Source of the DNA: an uncultured Clostridia bacterium
Lineage (GTDB): Bacteria; Bacillota; Clostridia; Christensenellales; Borkfalkiaceae
Assembly (NCBI GenBank): GCA_959605945.1
Contig: CAUHGY010000012.1
Location: 1-33,226, forward strand
Direction: 5' to 3'
Length of the DNA: 33,226 nucleotides
Shown in pieces: positions 7,145 to 13,812 of the stretch. Within the stretch, counting starts at the first letter, position 1; the number at the start of each line of letters is the position of its first letter. A program made the position numbers and the translations under genes. The notes beneath the pieces are model-generated. The model searched no databases, had not been told where the DNA came from, and was given only the letters and a program-made list of their open reading frames with translations.

Positions 7145-8659
7145 TTGGAAAAAATCGCAATTATCGATTTGGGGTCCAACACGGCAAGACTTCTTCTTGT
7201 TAACGTTAAAGAGAACGGACATTTTCAAATCGTCGATCAGTTGAAAGAAGCGCCGAGACTTGGCGAAGGAATGGAACGCGACGGGTTTTTGAAACCCCAG
7301 CGCATACACGAGACTATAAAAACGCTTAAAATGTTCAGGAAGCTGTGCGATGCGAACGGTGTGGAAAAAACCATCGCCGTGGCGACGGCAGCCGTTCGTC
7401 GTGCAAAAAATCAGCGCAGTTTTCTTGACGAAGTTTCAGCTACGTGCGGCATTAAATTCCGCGTATTGAGCTCTGAAGAAGAAGCGGTTTACGTATACAG
7501 GGGCGTTATCAATACCATGGACGTTCCCAAGGGGCTTATTCTGGAAATAGGCGGCGGCAGCACGAAGATAGTGTATTACAACAGGCGCAATCTTTTGAAT
7601 TACGAAACGCTGCCTTTCGGGGCGATAACTCTTACCGAACTTTTCTGCGGCGAAGGAACGGGACCCGAGGAACAGGCGGAAAAGATAGAAGAGTTTTTCA
7701 CAGAACAGTTAAAACGCATAGACTGGCTTAAAGACGTTGACCCCGAAGTGCAGATGATAGGCGTCGGCGGTTCATTCCGCAACCTTTGCCGCATGACGAA
7801 AATCATGAAAAAGTATCCGCTTAAAGCGATACATAACTATGTGGTTACGGATACCGATTTCAATCATGTTTACGATCTGCTTAAAAGTCTCGATCTCGAC
7901 CGCAAAAAGAAAATCAAAGGTCTTTCGAGCGGACGGGCGGATATTCTGCCCAGCGCACTCGCGGCGATTTCTGCTTTCAAAAAATACATGAATCTCGGAA
8001 ACGTTGTGATCAGCGGCAGCGGGCTTCGCACGGGCATACTTTTCAACTACGCTATGCCTGTAACGCTTGATAAACCCATTTCGGACGTTCTGACTTACAG
8101 TCTGAACACGCTTACCGATTTTTACGGCTGCAATATGGCGCATACCGAGCATGTGGTAAACCTTTCCGTTCAGCTTTTCAAGCAGCTGCGTGTACTGCAT
8201 AAATTCCCGAGGCAGTATCTTAAAATTCTTAAAGTTGCGGCACATCTGTACGATACAGGCAAGCGCGTGGGCTTTTATAATTTCGAAAAACACAGCGGAT
8301 ATATAATTCTCAATTCCAATATCAACGGGCTCAGTCACCGCGATATGGTCATGGCGTCTTTCGTTGCGGCAAATACCGCTATAGAGGACATCAACCCGTT
8401 CGACTGGGCGAGATACCGCGACCTGGTCGGAGACGACGATGTGGATTCAGTCAGAAAAATGGGCATAATACTGCGCATTGCCAGCGCTCTCGACAGGGGC
8501 CTTTCGGCGGTCGTCAAGGGTATAAACTGCGATATTTTAGGCGATTCCGTGATCATGAAAACCGAAGTGGACGGAGACGCTTCGCTCGAAATAAACAGCG
8601 CGTTGGAGATCGGCCCGGATTTCAGAAAGATTTTCAAAAAGAATCTGGAGATACTTTGA
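7145..8659 (+). CDS. Ppx/GppA-family phosphatase (exopolyphosphatase / pppGpp hydrolase)
   Basis: A 504-residue protein of the sugar-kinase/actin fold. The family releases phosphate from polyphosphate or from guanosine pentaphosphate. The N-terminal ATPase-like motif IIDLGSNTARLLLV lies at about residues 4-17, and the second phosphate motif LEIGGGSTKIVY at about 127-138. The C-terminal third is an HD-like helical domain; where many relatives have LHD, this one reads HLYDTGKRVGFYNFEKHS, so the metal site may be altered. Start choice: an upstream GTG (7136) exists, but the Shine-Dalgarno AAGGTGAG (7134-7141) covers it and is well placed for TTG at 7145, giving MEKIAIIDLG, the usual N-terminus. 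It is transcribed from its own promoter and ends at a terminator. Substrate preference cannot be told from sequence. Confidence 0.88.
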   Translation: MEKIAIIDLGSNTARLLLVNVKENGHFQIVDQLKEAPRLGEGMERDGFLKPQRIHETIKTLKMFRKLCDANGVEKTIAVATAAVRRAKNQRSFLDEVSATCGIKFRVLSSEEEAVYVYRGVINTMDVPKGLILEIGGGSTKIVYYNRRNLLNYETLPFGAITLTELFCGEGTGPEEQAEKIEEFFTEQLKRIDWLKDVDPEVQMIGVGGSFRNLCRMTKIMKKYPLKAIHNYVVTDTDFNHVYDLLKSLDLDRKKKIKGLSSGRADILPSALAAISAFKKYMNLGNVVISGSGLRTGILFNYAMPVTLDKPISDVLTYSLNTLTDFYGCNMAHTEHVVNLSVQLFKQLRVLHKFPRQYLKILKVAAHLYDTGKRVGFYNFEKHSGYIILNSNINGLSHRDMVMASFVAANTAIEDINPFDWARYRDLVGDDDVDSVRKMGIILRIASALDRGLSAVVKGINCDILGDSVIMKTEVDGDASLEINSALEIGPDFRKIFKKNLEIL

Positions 8660-8666
8660 TCGATTT

Positions 8667-8698
8667 ACGCCGGAATTTTCTGTCCGGCGTTTATTTTT
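8667..8698 (+). terminator. Terminator after the Ppx/GppA gene
   Basis: ACGCCGGA (8667-8674) and TCCGGCGT (8683-8690) form a perfect 8-bp stem with an 8-nt loop, followed by TTATTTTT. Confidence 0.85.
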
Positions 8699-8721
8699 AA
8701 AACAGTTACGGAGAGCTTGAT

Positions 8722-9729
8722 ATGGCTGCGGAAAAACTTGCTGTCGATTTTGACAGCGCATATACAAATATTTATAAAATAGGCAGCGGACTTGTGTTGA
8801 GCGAACCTACCGTCGCCGCAGTCGGGACGGACGCCAAAGGCGAACTGAAAGCCGGCGGACTCGACGCAAGAAAACTGATCGGAAAAACGGCAGACAATAC
8901 CAAAATAGTGTTTCCCGTGTTTGAAGGCGAAATCGTCAACGAGAAAGTTGCCGTGCGTTTGCTGTCGTATTTTTTGAAAAAAATAGGAATTACAAGCAAA
9001 CTTATGAGCGTCGGCGCCGTATTCTCTGTGCCGTGCGGGACGGAAGAAGAGATGCTGGAAAAATATGCGGCGGTGGCGCACGGCGCAGGAATAGACAAAG
9101 TGAGTTTTGTTGAAGCTCCGCTTCTTTCGGCTCTCGGGCAGAGAGTGCCCCTGACCGATTCCATCCCCTGCTTTCTTATCGATATGGCCGGCGGAACGAC
9201 CAATATCGCCGCGCTTTCGCTTGACGGGATTATTGCGGGCATATCGGTCAATTTCGGCGGAAACAGAATCAGCACCGATATTATAGATTATGTAGCCGAG
9301 ACTTACGGGCTGCAAATAGGGCTTCTTACCGCGGAACGGCTTAAAAAAGAGATAGGTTCGCTTTCGGAGGGCGACGGGCTGAGTTCCGTAGTTAACGGAA
9401 GAGACCTTCTTTCCGGCACGCCCCGCGCAGTGTCGCTTAAAGCCTGCGATATAATAGAGCCCGTGAAAAAATATTACGATAAAATAGCCGAGATTGCTAT
9501 GTCCGTTCTTGTGAAGCTTCCGCCAGAAGTATCCGCGGAGATAACGCATGCCGGGATATATGTTTCAGGGGACGCGTCTGACGTATACGGACTTGAAAAT
9601 TATTACAGACAGAAATTCGGCATGAAGATCAATGTTGCCGAGAACGGCAATATGGCCGTCGCTCTCGGCGGGGGCATAGCTGCAGGCAACCCCGAGCTCT
9701 TAAAAAAATTAAGCATAAAAATGAAGTGA
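8722..9729 (+). CDS. Divergent MreB-like actin homologue
   Basis: A 335-residue protein co-linear with MreB/Mbl, which form membrane filaments guiding sidewall synthesis. Matches along its length: LSEPTVAAV (27-35), the LIGKTADNT and FEGEIVN region (52-73), SVPCGTEEE (102-110), the second phosphate loop DMAGGTTN (154-161), VNFGGNRISTDIIDYV, and the closing VALGGGIAAG. It is divergent at key sites. The first phosphate loop reads VDFDSAYTNIY where MreB has a DLGTANT-type loop, and the adenosine motif reads YVSGDAS instead of a GGG run. Nucleotide use may therefore differ. It has a good Shine-Dalgarno (GGAGAG). mreC and mreD are not beside it; minD and minE lie downstream, so a role in cell shape or division is likely. 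A DnaK/EutJ-like member is the alternative. Confidence 0.8.
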   Translation: MAAEKLAVDFDSAYTNIYKIGSGLVLSEPTVAAVGTDAKGELKAGGLDARKLIGKTADNTKIVFPVFEGEIVNEKVAVRLLSYFLKKIGITSKLMSVGAVFSVPCGTEEEMLEKYAAVAHGAGIDKVSFVEAPLLSALGQRVPLTDSIPCFLIDMAGGTTNIAALSLDGIIAGISVNFGGNRISTDIIDYVAETYGLQIGLLTAERLKKEIGSLSEGDGLSSVVNGRDLLSGTPRAVSLKACDIIEPVKKYYDKIAEIAMSVLVKLPPEVSAEITHAGIYVSGDASDVYGLENYYRQKFGMKINVAENGNMAVALGGGIAAGNPELLKKLSIKMK

Positions 9730-9934
9730 TAGGTTCCTGCGTCGTTTTTCGGACAGATTATTGTCCCGTTCGGTCAGAGACGCGGTTTCGCGCTATGAAA
9801 CGATGGCGGTTATACGGTTTGCCGTAACCGTCGATATGATTTTTCGGGTAGGCGTTGTTTTCGCGTCGGATAGGCAGGCAAGCAATTTTTTCGCGATGAT
9901 AAAAATCGGATACCAAGCGGTTGCAAAAATCTTA

Positions 9935-9983
9935 AAAACGCGCTAATTTGGCAAAGACAGTCAAAAAGCGCGTTTTATTATTT
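9935..9983 (+). terminator. Terminator between the mreB-like gene and minD
   Basis: AAAACGCGCT (9935-9944) and AGCGCGTTTT (9967-9976) form a perfect 10-bp stem around a 22-nt loop, followed by ATTATTT. It separates minD from the upstream unit. The stretch 9730-9934 contains no convincing gene; a small GGACA/TGTCC hairpin is at 9751-9766. Confidence 0.65.
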
Positions 9984-9991
9984 GGTAGAAT
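9983..9991 (+). promoter_or_regulatory. Extended -10 promoter of minDE
   Basis: TGGTAGAAT carries the TGn extension and a 5-of-6 -10 box, with no matching -35. Transcription near 9998 would leave about 13 nt to the GTG start, enough for the Shine-Dalgarno at 10000-10004. Confidence 0.4.
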
Positions 9992-10010
9992 ATCCCGCGG
10001 GAGGCAAAAC

Positions 10011-10799
10011 GTGGCTAAAAAAATAGTTATAACTTCCGGCAAGGGAGGCGTCGGAAAGACGACGGTGACTGCCAATCTCGGAAACGCGCTTGCGGCAATG
10101 GGACTGAGCGTGGCGCTGATCGATATAGATTTCGGATTGAATAATCTTGACGTGGTGATGGGCGTCGAAAATAAAGTTGTTTATGATATATCCGACGTGC
10201 TTGACGGCAGATGCAGGGTAAAACAGGCGCTTGTGCAGGACAGAACCCGCAAAAATCTTTACGTGCTTCCGTCCAACGGCTTGCAGGCTAATTCTCCTGT
10301 CAACGGTCAGAACATAAAACTGATAATCGAAGGGCTTGCTCCGCTTTTCGATTATATACTTCTGGACTGCCCGGCGGGCATCGATGCCGGGTTTCACCGA
10401 GCCGTTTCGGCGGCGGACATGGCTTTTGTTGTGACAACGCCGAATCTTCCGAGTTTAAGAGATGCGGACAAGGTTATATCCATTCTTCACAGTTATCAGC
10501 CCGACTATATCGGCCTGATAGTTAACCGTGCGCGCGGCGATCTCATTCTCGGCGACAAAATGATGCATCCCGCAGACATACAGATGTTGCTTAAAACAGA
10601 ACTTCTGGGGGTGCTTCCCGAAGAAGACACCGTCTTTTTATCTTGCGGATACGCTTTGCCGCCAAAAAGCGATTCGGGCAAAGCATATAAGATATTGGCA
10701 AAAAACGTTCATACGGGCAGCCGCAGGATATTCGACGTGACGGGCAAGTATTCGGGATTTTTCGGAAGCATAAGGAGGAGCATTAAGAAGAGCGTATGA
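10011..10799 (+). CDS. minD: MinD, septum-site determining ATPase
   Basis: A 262-residue ParA/MinD-type ATPase. ATP-bound MinD dimerises on the membrane and positions the division site with its partners. The deviant Walker A motif KGGVGKT is at 11-17 (signature Lys11), followed by LIDIDFGLNNLDVVMG and DYILLDCPAGID (Walker B). The C-terminus, FFGSIRRSIKKSV, is an amphipathic membrane-targeting helix as expected for MinD rather than ParA. An upstream start at 9948 is open, but it would translate the terminator hairpin. GTG at 10011 has the Shine-Dalgarno GGGAGG 7 nt away and gives the normal N-terminus AKKIVITSGKGG. It overlaps minE by 4 bp (ATGA). No minC is present in the window. Confidence 0.93.
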   Translation: MAKKIVITSGKGGVGKTTVTANLGNALAAMGLSVALIDIDFGLNNLDVVMGVENKVVYDISDVLDGRCRVKQALVQDRTRKNLYVLPSNGLQANSPVNGQNIKLIIEGLAPLFDYILLDCPAGIDAGFHRAVSAADMAFVVTTPNLPSLRDADKVISILHSYQPDYIGLIVNRARGDLILGDKMMHPADIQMLLKTELLGVLPEEDTVFLSCGYALPPKSDSGKAYKILAKNVHTGSRRIFDVTGKYSGFFGSIRRSIKKSV

Positions 10800-11032
10800 A
10801 AAAACGTAAAGCGGAGCTTGCCCGCATAAAAACTTTAATAGACAGCGACAGACTGAGCACAGGCGACAGATTCGGGGAACTTATTGTCAGCGATCTCGAT
10901 AAACTTCTGCACGATTATTTCGATTTCAAAGACAGCCCCGAGATTTGCATCGAAAAGGACAGGGACGGATACCGAGTGGGAATTTCCGTTCATGCCACAA
11001 GAATAAAAAATTTCGTAACGCTGCCGGATTAA
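10796..11032 (+). CDS. minE: MinE, MinD activator
   Basis: A 78-residue protein with the MinE layout. The N-terminal anti-MinD helix region reads ELARIKTLIDSDRLS, comparable to the Ala-x-x-Arg-Leu-x-x-(8-9)-Asp-Arg pattern of MinE. Then come a helix (FGELIVSDLDKLLHDYF) and strands ending in the topological-specificity domain. MinE stimulates the MinD ATPase and drives its oscillation. Its start codon overlaps the minD stop by 4 bp (translational coupling), which strongly supports the call despite low family similarity. The C-terminal half has a few extra residues (HATRIKNFVTLPD) compared with short MinE proteins. Confidence 0.8.
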   Translation: MKKRKAELARIKTLIDSDRLSTGDRFGELIVSDLDKLLHDYFDFKDSPEICIEKDRDGYRVGISVHATRIKNFVTLPD

Positions 11033-11055
11033 GGTTAATTTGATTGTGATTATAT

Positions 11056-11095
11056 CCGTCTGACGGTTGTAAAATTTTCACCGCGGTGATATAAT
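11056..11095 (+). promoter_or_regulatory. Promoter with palindrome; transcription starts at the protease start codon
   Basis: TTGTAA (11067-11072), a 17-bp spacer, and TATAAT (11090-11095) with a TG extension at 11087-11088. CCGTC-t-GACGG (11056-11066) abuts the -35 and may be an operator. Only 7 bp (ACTAAGT) separate the -10 from ATG 11103, the usual distance to the transcription start, so the mRNA should be leaderless. Confidence 0.75.
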
Positions 11096-11102
11096 ACTAA
11101 GT

Positions 11103-11849
11103 ATGAACAAAAAATTTTACCTATATATTACCGCCGTGCTTTCTGCATTTTTCGTCTTTACGGCGACGGCTTGCGGCAATACCGATTATAGTGCGATAAT
11201 AAATCGGTTAACCATGGAAAAAATGTCTGCAAATCTTGTTGTGCAGAACCGTAGCACAGATCTTTACGGCTACGAAATAATGCAGGGCAGCGGCGCGATA
11301 ATAGCAAAAGAACCGACTTTCGGCGGATATGAATATTATTTTCTCACCAATAACCATGTGGTAAAAAAACATTCCGAGCATGCATGGAGAGAATTTACGG
11401 TTACAGATTATCTCGACAGGGAATATATTGCGTCGCTTATTTATGCATCGCCCGATTTTGACCTTGCGCTTTTAAAATTTTCGGCGTCGGAAGAGTTTGC
11501 CGTTGTGGAATTAGCCTCCGGTACACCTTCGGGAAAGGTTTTTGCGGTTGGACAGCCGCACGGTCAGCACAATGCGATAACAATCGGGGTGGTAACCGGA
11601 ATTCTGCCGCCGCCCGTGACGGACGATTCGGAGTCGAATATAAAGTTCAACGTTATTGTGCACGACGCATACATAACCAACGGATCGAGCGGGGGAATGC
11701 TGCTTGACAAAGATTTGTTTCTTGCGGGAATAAATTATGCGGGAGGATTGGATGAAAACGGTGAATTTGCCTGTGCATATGCCGTTCCCGTTTCGGAAAT
11801 ACGTAAATTTCTGGCTTTATGCGAAGATTATGCCGGTTTAGCCGCTTAA
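11103..11849 (+). CDS. Lipoprotein trypsin-like serine protease (S1/HtrA-like, no PDZ)
   Basis: A 248-residue exported protein. Residues 1-23 are a signal peptide with lipobox TATAC (Cys24). The chymotrypsin-fold triad is visible: His85 in TNNHVV, Asp120 in DFDLALLKF and Ser196 in GSSGG (Ser in place of the usual Asn before the nucleophile). The order and spacing fit the HtrA/DegP protease domain. There is no PDZ domain after residue ~235, so it is a minimal form tethered to the membrane. It probably acts in cell-surface protein quality control or processing. No Shine-Dalgarno precedes ATG 11103; it appears leaderless. It stands alone between minE and a small membrane gene. Confidence 0.88.
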   Translation: MNKKFYLYITAVLSAFFVFTATACGNTDYSAIINRLTMEKMSANLVVQNRSTDLYGYEIMQGSGAIIAKEPTFGGYEYYFLTNNHVVKKHSEHAWREFTVTDYLDREYIASLIYASPDFDLALLKFSASEEFAVVELASGTPSGKVFAVGQPHGQHNAITIGVVTGILPPPVTDDSESNIKFNVIVHDAYITNGSSGGMLLDKDLFLAGINYAGGLDENGEFACAYAVPVSEIRKFLALCEDYAGLAA

Positions 11850-11872
11850 CTTGCGGCCGAAACCTTTTATTT
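11835..11872 (+). terminator. Terminator overlapping the protease stop codon
   Basis: GGTTT-a-GCCGC (11835-11845) pairs with GCGGC-cg-AAACC (11853-11864) around a 7-nt loop that contains the TAA stop, followed by TTTTATTT. The stem has one small internal loop. Confidence 0.6.
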
Positions 11873-11898
11873 ATTCTGTCTTAACGATTAAAAAGCGT

Positions 11899-11927
11899 GT
11901 CAAACGTACATTATAAAATTATATAAT
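11899..11927 (+). promoter_or_regulatory. Possible promoter of the 30-residue membrane peptide gene
   Basis: TATAAT (11922-11927) is perfect. The -35 at 17 bp, GTCAAA (11899-11904), is poor (3 of 6). The transcript would start just before the Shine-Dalgarno GGAGG (11935-11939). Confidence 0.4.
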
Positions 11928-11947
11928 GTAATACGGAGGCTTTTTAT

Positions 11948-12040
11948 ATGGTTGTGGGGTTGATAATAGGGTTTATTGCCGGAGTAAATGTGGGGGTTTT
12001 TGTTTTTTCGCTTTTGTCTATAAATAAGCACGGCAAATGA
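11948..12040 (+). CDS. 30-residue single-pass membrane peptide (DUF3789-like)
   Basis: A 30-codon gene beginning MVVGLIIGFIAG and ending NKHGK. Almost the whole peptide is one hydrophobic helix with a short basic tail. It has a full Shine-Dalgarno (GGAGG, 8-nt spacing), a perfect -10 box upstream and a terminator about 60 bp downstream, so it is very likely expressed. Length, the Gly-rich helix and the basic tail resemble the small DUF3789 proteins of Firmicutes, whose function is unknown. A toxin-like or regulatory membrane peptide is an alternative. Confidence 0.6.
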   Translation: MVVGLIIGFIAGVNVGVFVFSLLSINKHGK

Positions 12041-12101
12041 TCCTTCCTGCCGCAGTAAAACGTGAGGAAGAAATGTTAATCCGACCGTTACGGAAGTTAA
12101 T

Positions 12102-12136
12102 CCGCTGCAAATTCGATTGCGGCGGTTTTGTTTTTT
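12102..12136 (+). terminator. Terminator of the small membrane peptide gene
   Basis: CCGCTGCAA (12102-12110) and TTGCGGCGG (12117-12125) form a 9-bp stem with one G-T pair and a 6-nt loop, followed by TTTTGTTTTTT. Confidence 0.85.
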
Positions 12137-12160
12137 AAAAAAGCTCTGTCGGTTTTTCCG

Positions 12161-12189
12161 TTGACATAAAGTTCGGCATAATGTATAAT
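12161..12189 (+). promoter_or_regulatory. Perfect consensus promoter of rhaB
   Basis: TTGACA (12161-12166), exactly 17 bp, TATAAT (12184-12189): 12 of 12 matches to the sigma-A consensus. Transcription would start near 12196, about 140 nt before the rhaB start codon. A promoter this strong in front of a catabolic gene suggests repression when the sugar is absent. Confidence 0.88.
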
Positions 12190-12196
12190 TACATTA
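12179..12196. promoter_or_regulatory. 18-bp inverted repeat over the -10 and start of transcription
   Basis: TAATGTA-taat-TACATTA is a perfect 7-4-7 inverted repeat. It covers the -10 box and the expected +1, the classical place for a repressor operator. Confidence 0.55.
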
Positions 12197-12336
12197 AAGT
12201 AAAAGAGATAATTTTTACGATAACGCTTTGCGCTGCAATTTCGGTATCCGTGCACCGTTATCGAACTGATTATCAGACGGCGGGCGGATCCGTAAATTTT
12301 CCGCATCGGCAATAAAATTCGTCAAGGAGCTGTAAA
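12197..12336 (+). promoter_or_regulatory. Structured ~140-nt 5' leader of rhaB
   Basis: The leader contains a long-range perfect stem, CGATAACG (12218-12225) with CGTTATCG (12256-12263). The 30-nt insert can itself fold (TGCA/TGCA, CGG/CCG). It is followed by CTGAT-t-ATCAG (12266-12276) and a GCGG/CCGC pairing near 12284-12306. The Shine-Dalgarno AAGGAG stands alone just before the ATG. No T-tract hairpin is seen, so if it is regulatory it would act on translation rather than termination. I do not recognise a known riboswitch class. Confidence 0.4.
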
Positions 12337-13731
12337 ATGAAAAAGTATTATCTTGCCATAGATATAGGCGCTTCCAGCGGCAGACACATTCTCGGCAGCA
12401 TTGAAAACGGCAGAATGGTTTTGGAAGAAATTTACCGTTTCAAAAACGGCGCTGTCGAAAAAGACGGCAAACTTGTATGGGATCATGAAAAACTTTTTTC
12501 CGATATTGTCGCAGGGATCGGAAAGTGCGGAGAGACAGGTAAAATTCCGTGCAGCATAGGCATAGACACCTGGGGGGTCGATTATGCGCTTCTCGATGAA
12601 AACGATCGCCTTATCGGCGAAATTTATTCTTACCGCGACAGCCGCACGCAGAAAGTTATAGATGAAGTTCACGGCATTGTCGGAGAGAGCAGACTTTACG
12701 AAAGAACAGGTATTCAGAAACAGGTTTTCAACACAGTTTATCAGCTGTATTGCGATAAACTTTCAGGTAAGCTCGCAAAAGCCAAAACATTTCTGAATAT
12801 GCCAGACTATCTGCATTTTTTGCTGACGGGCGTCAAGAAAAACGAATACACGGAAGCTTCCACCACAGGTCTTTTGTCTGCTTCGGCAAGAGATTGGGAC
12901 TATACGATAATTAAAGAGCTCGGATTTAAAGAAGAGCTTTTCAAGCCGCTTTCTCTTCCCGGGGAAACGGTGGGCGAACTTTCTGCGGATATACAAAAGG
13001 CGGTAGGGTTTAACGCCAAGGTTGTGCTGCCTGCCACCCACGATACCGCTTCCGCCGTTATGGCGGTTCCGAGTTCGGATATGCCGCTTTACATATCAAG
13101 CGGCACATGGTCGCTTATGGGCGTTGAAATTGCCGACGAAAACACAAGCAAACAGGCAAACGAAGCAGGATTTACCAACGAGGGCGGCTACGGAAAAAGC
13201 GTCCGTTTTTTGAAAAATATAATGGGCCTTTGGATGATACAGTGCGTCAAAAAAGAATTCAATGACAAATACGGTTTTGCCGAATTTGCCGAAATGGCAA
13301 GGGCTGCAGACGGGTTTGACAGTTTGGTTGACGTAAACGATCTTTCCTTTTTCGCACCAAAGTCTATGATACAGGCCGTAAGGGATTATTGCGTTAAAAC
13401 CAATCAGAAAGTGCCGGAAACGGCCGGCGAAATTGCCCGCTGCGTATACGCAAGCCTTGCCGAATCTTACAGAGAAACCGTAACGGATATCGAAAAACTT
13501 ACGGGTAAAAAATTCAAAGCCATAAATATTGTGGGCGGCGGCTGCCAGAATGAATTTTTAAATGAAATAACGGCAAAGCGCACCGGCAGACCCGTTATAG
13601 CCGGTCCCGTTGAAGCCACGGCTACCGGCAATCTGATTGCTCAGATGATTGCCGCAGGCGAAGTGAAGGATCTTGCAGACGGAAAAGAACTTATAAAAAG
13701 GTCTTTCGATATTAAAGAAATAAATGCCTGA
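12337..13731 (+). CDS. rhaB: Rhamnulokinase
   Basis: A 464-residue FGGY-family sugar kinase that phosphorylates L-rhamnulose at O1 with ATP, the second step of L-rhamnose catabolism. It starts with the phosphate loop IDIGASSGRHILG (8-20). DTWGVDYALLDENDRLI, ISSGTWSLMGVE, RFLKNIMGLWMIQ and the C-terminal VGGGCQNEFLN and ATATGN motifs are those of RhaB rather than xylulokinase or glycerol kinase. The length is normal. The start has a good Shine-Dalgarno (AAGGAG). rhaA and rhaD are not adjacent. The neighbouring alcohol dehydrogenase could reduce the L-lactaldehyde formed later in this pathway (inference). Confidence 0.92.
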   Translation: MKKYYLAIDIGASSGRHILGSIENGRMVLEEIYRFKNGAVEKDGKLVWDHEKLFSDIVAGIGKCGETGKIPCSIGIDTWGVDYALLDENDRLIGEIYSYRDSRTQKVIDEVHGIVGESRLYERTGIQKQVFNTVYQLYCDKLSGKLAKAKTFLNMPDYLHFLLTGVKKNEYTEASTTGLLSASARDWDYTIIKELGFKEELFKPLSLPGETVGELSADIQKAVGFNAKVVLPATHDTASAVMAVPSSDMPLYISSGTWSLMGVEIADENTSKQANEAGFTNEGGYGKSVRFLKNIMGLWMIQCVKKEFNDKYGFAEFAEMARAADGFDSLVDVNDLSFFAPKSMIQAVRDYCVKTNQKVPETAGEIARCVYASLAESYRETVTDIEKLTGKKFKAINIVGGGCQNEFLNEITAKRTGRPVIAGPVEATATGNLIAQMIAAGEVKDLADGKELIKRSFDIKEINA

Positions 13732-13767
13732 GGGCTTTTAAAACAAACTGTTTTTAAATTACCGAGA

Positions 13768-13800
13768 AAAATACCGGTCTGATGTCAGGACCGGTATTTT
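13768..13800. terminator. Bidirectional terminator between rhaB and the alcohol dehydrogenase
   Basis: AAAATACCGGTC (13768-13779) and GACCGGTATTTT (13789-13800) form a perfect 12-bp stem with a 9-nt loop. A run on one side and T run on the other serve both convergent genes. Confidence 0.9.
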
Positions 13801-13812
13801 ATTTTTATACGT

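Noticed and set aside
8665..9549. Long open frame (about 290 codons) on the minus strand opposite the mreB-like gene
   Set aside because: It mirrors the coding frame of a protein with clear MreB motifs, is rich in Arg/His/Phe, and has no ribosome site or family match.
9761..9946. 61-codon + frame between the mreB-like gene and minD
   Set aside because: Only a TTG start inside a small hairpin, no ribosome site, and it ends in the terminator stem.
9948..10010. N-terminal extension of MinD
   Set aside because: It would translate the terminator hairpin; GTG 10011 has a proper Shine-Dalgarno and the family N-terminus.
12074..12139. 21-codon frame (ATG 12074) after the small membrane peptide, with a GAGGAAG upstream
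   Set aside because: It runs through the terminator stem and T-tract; no protein-like character.
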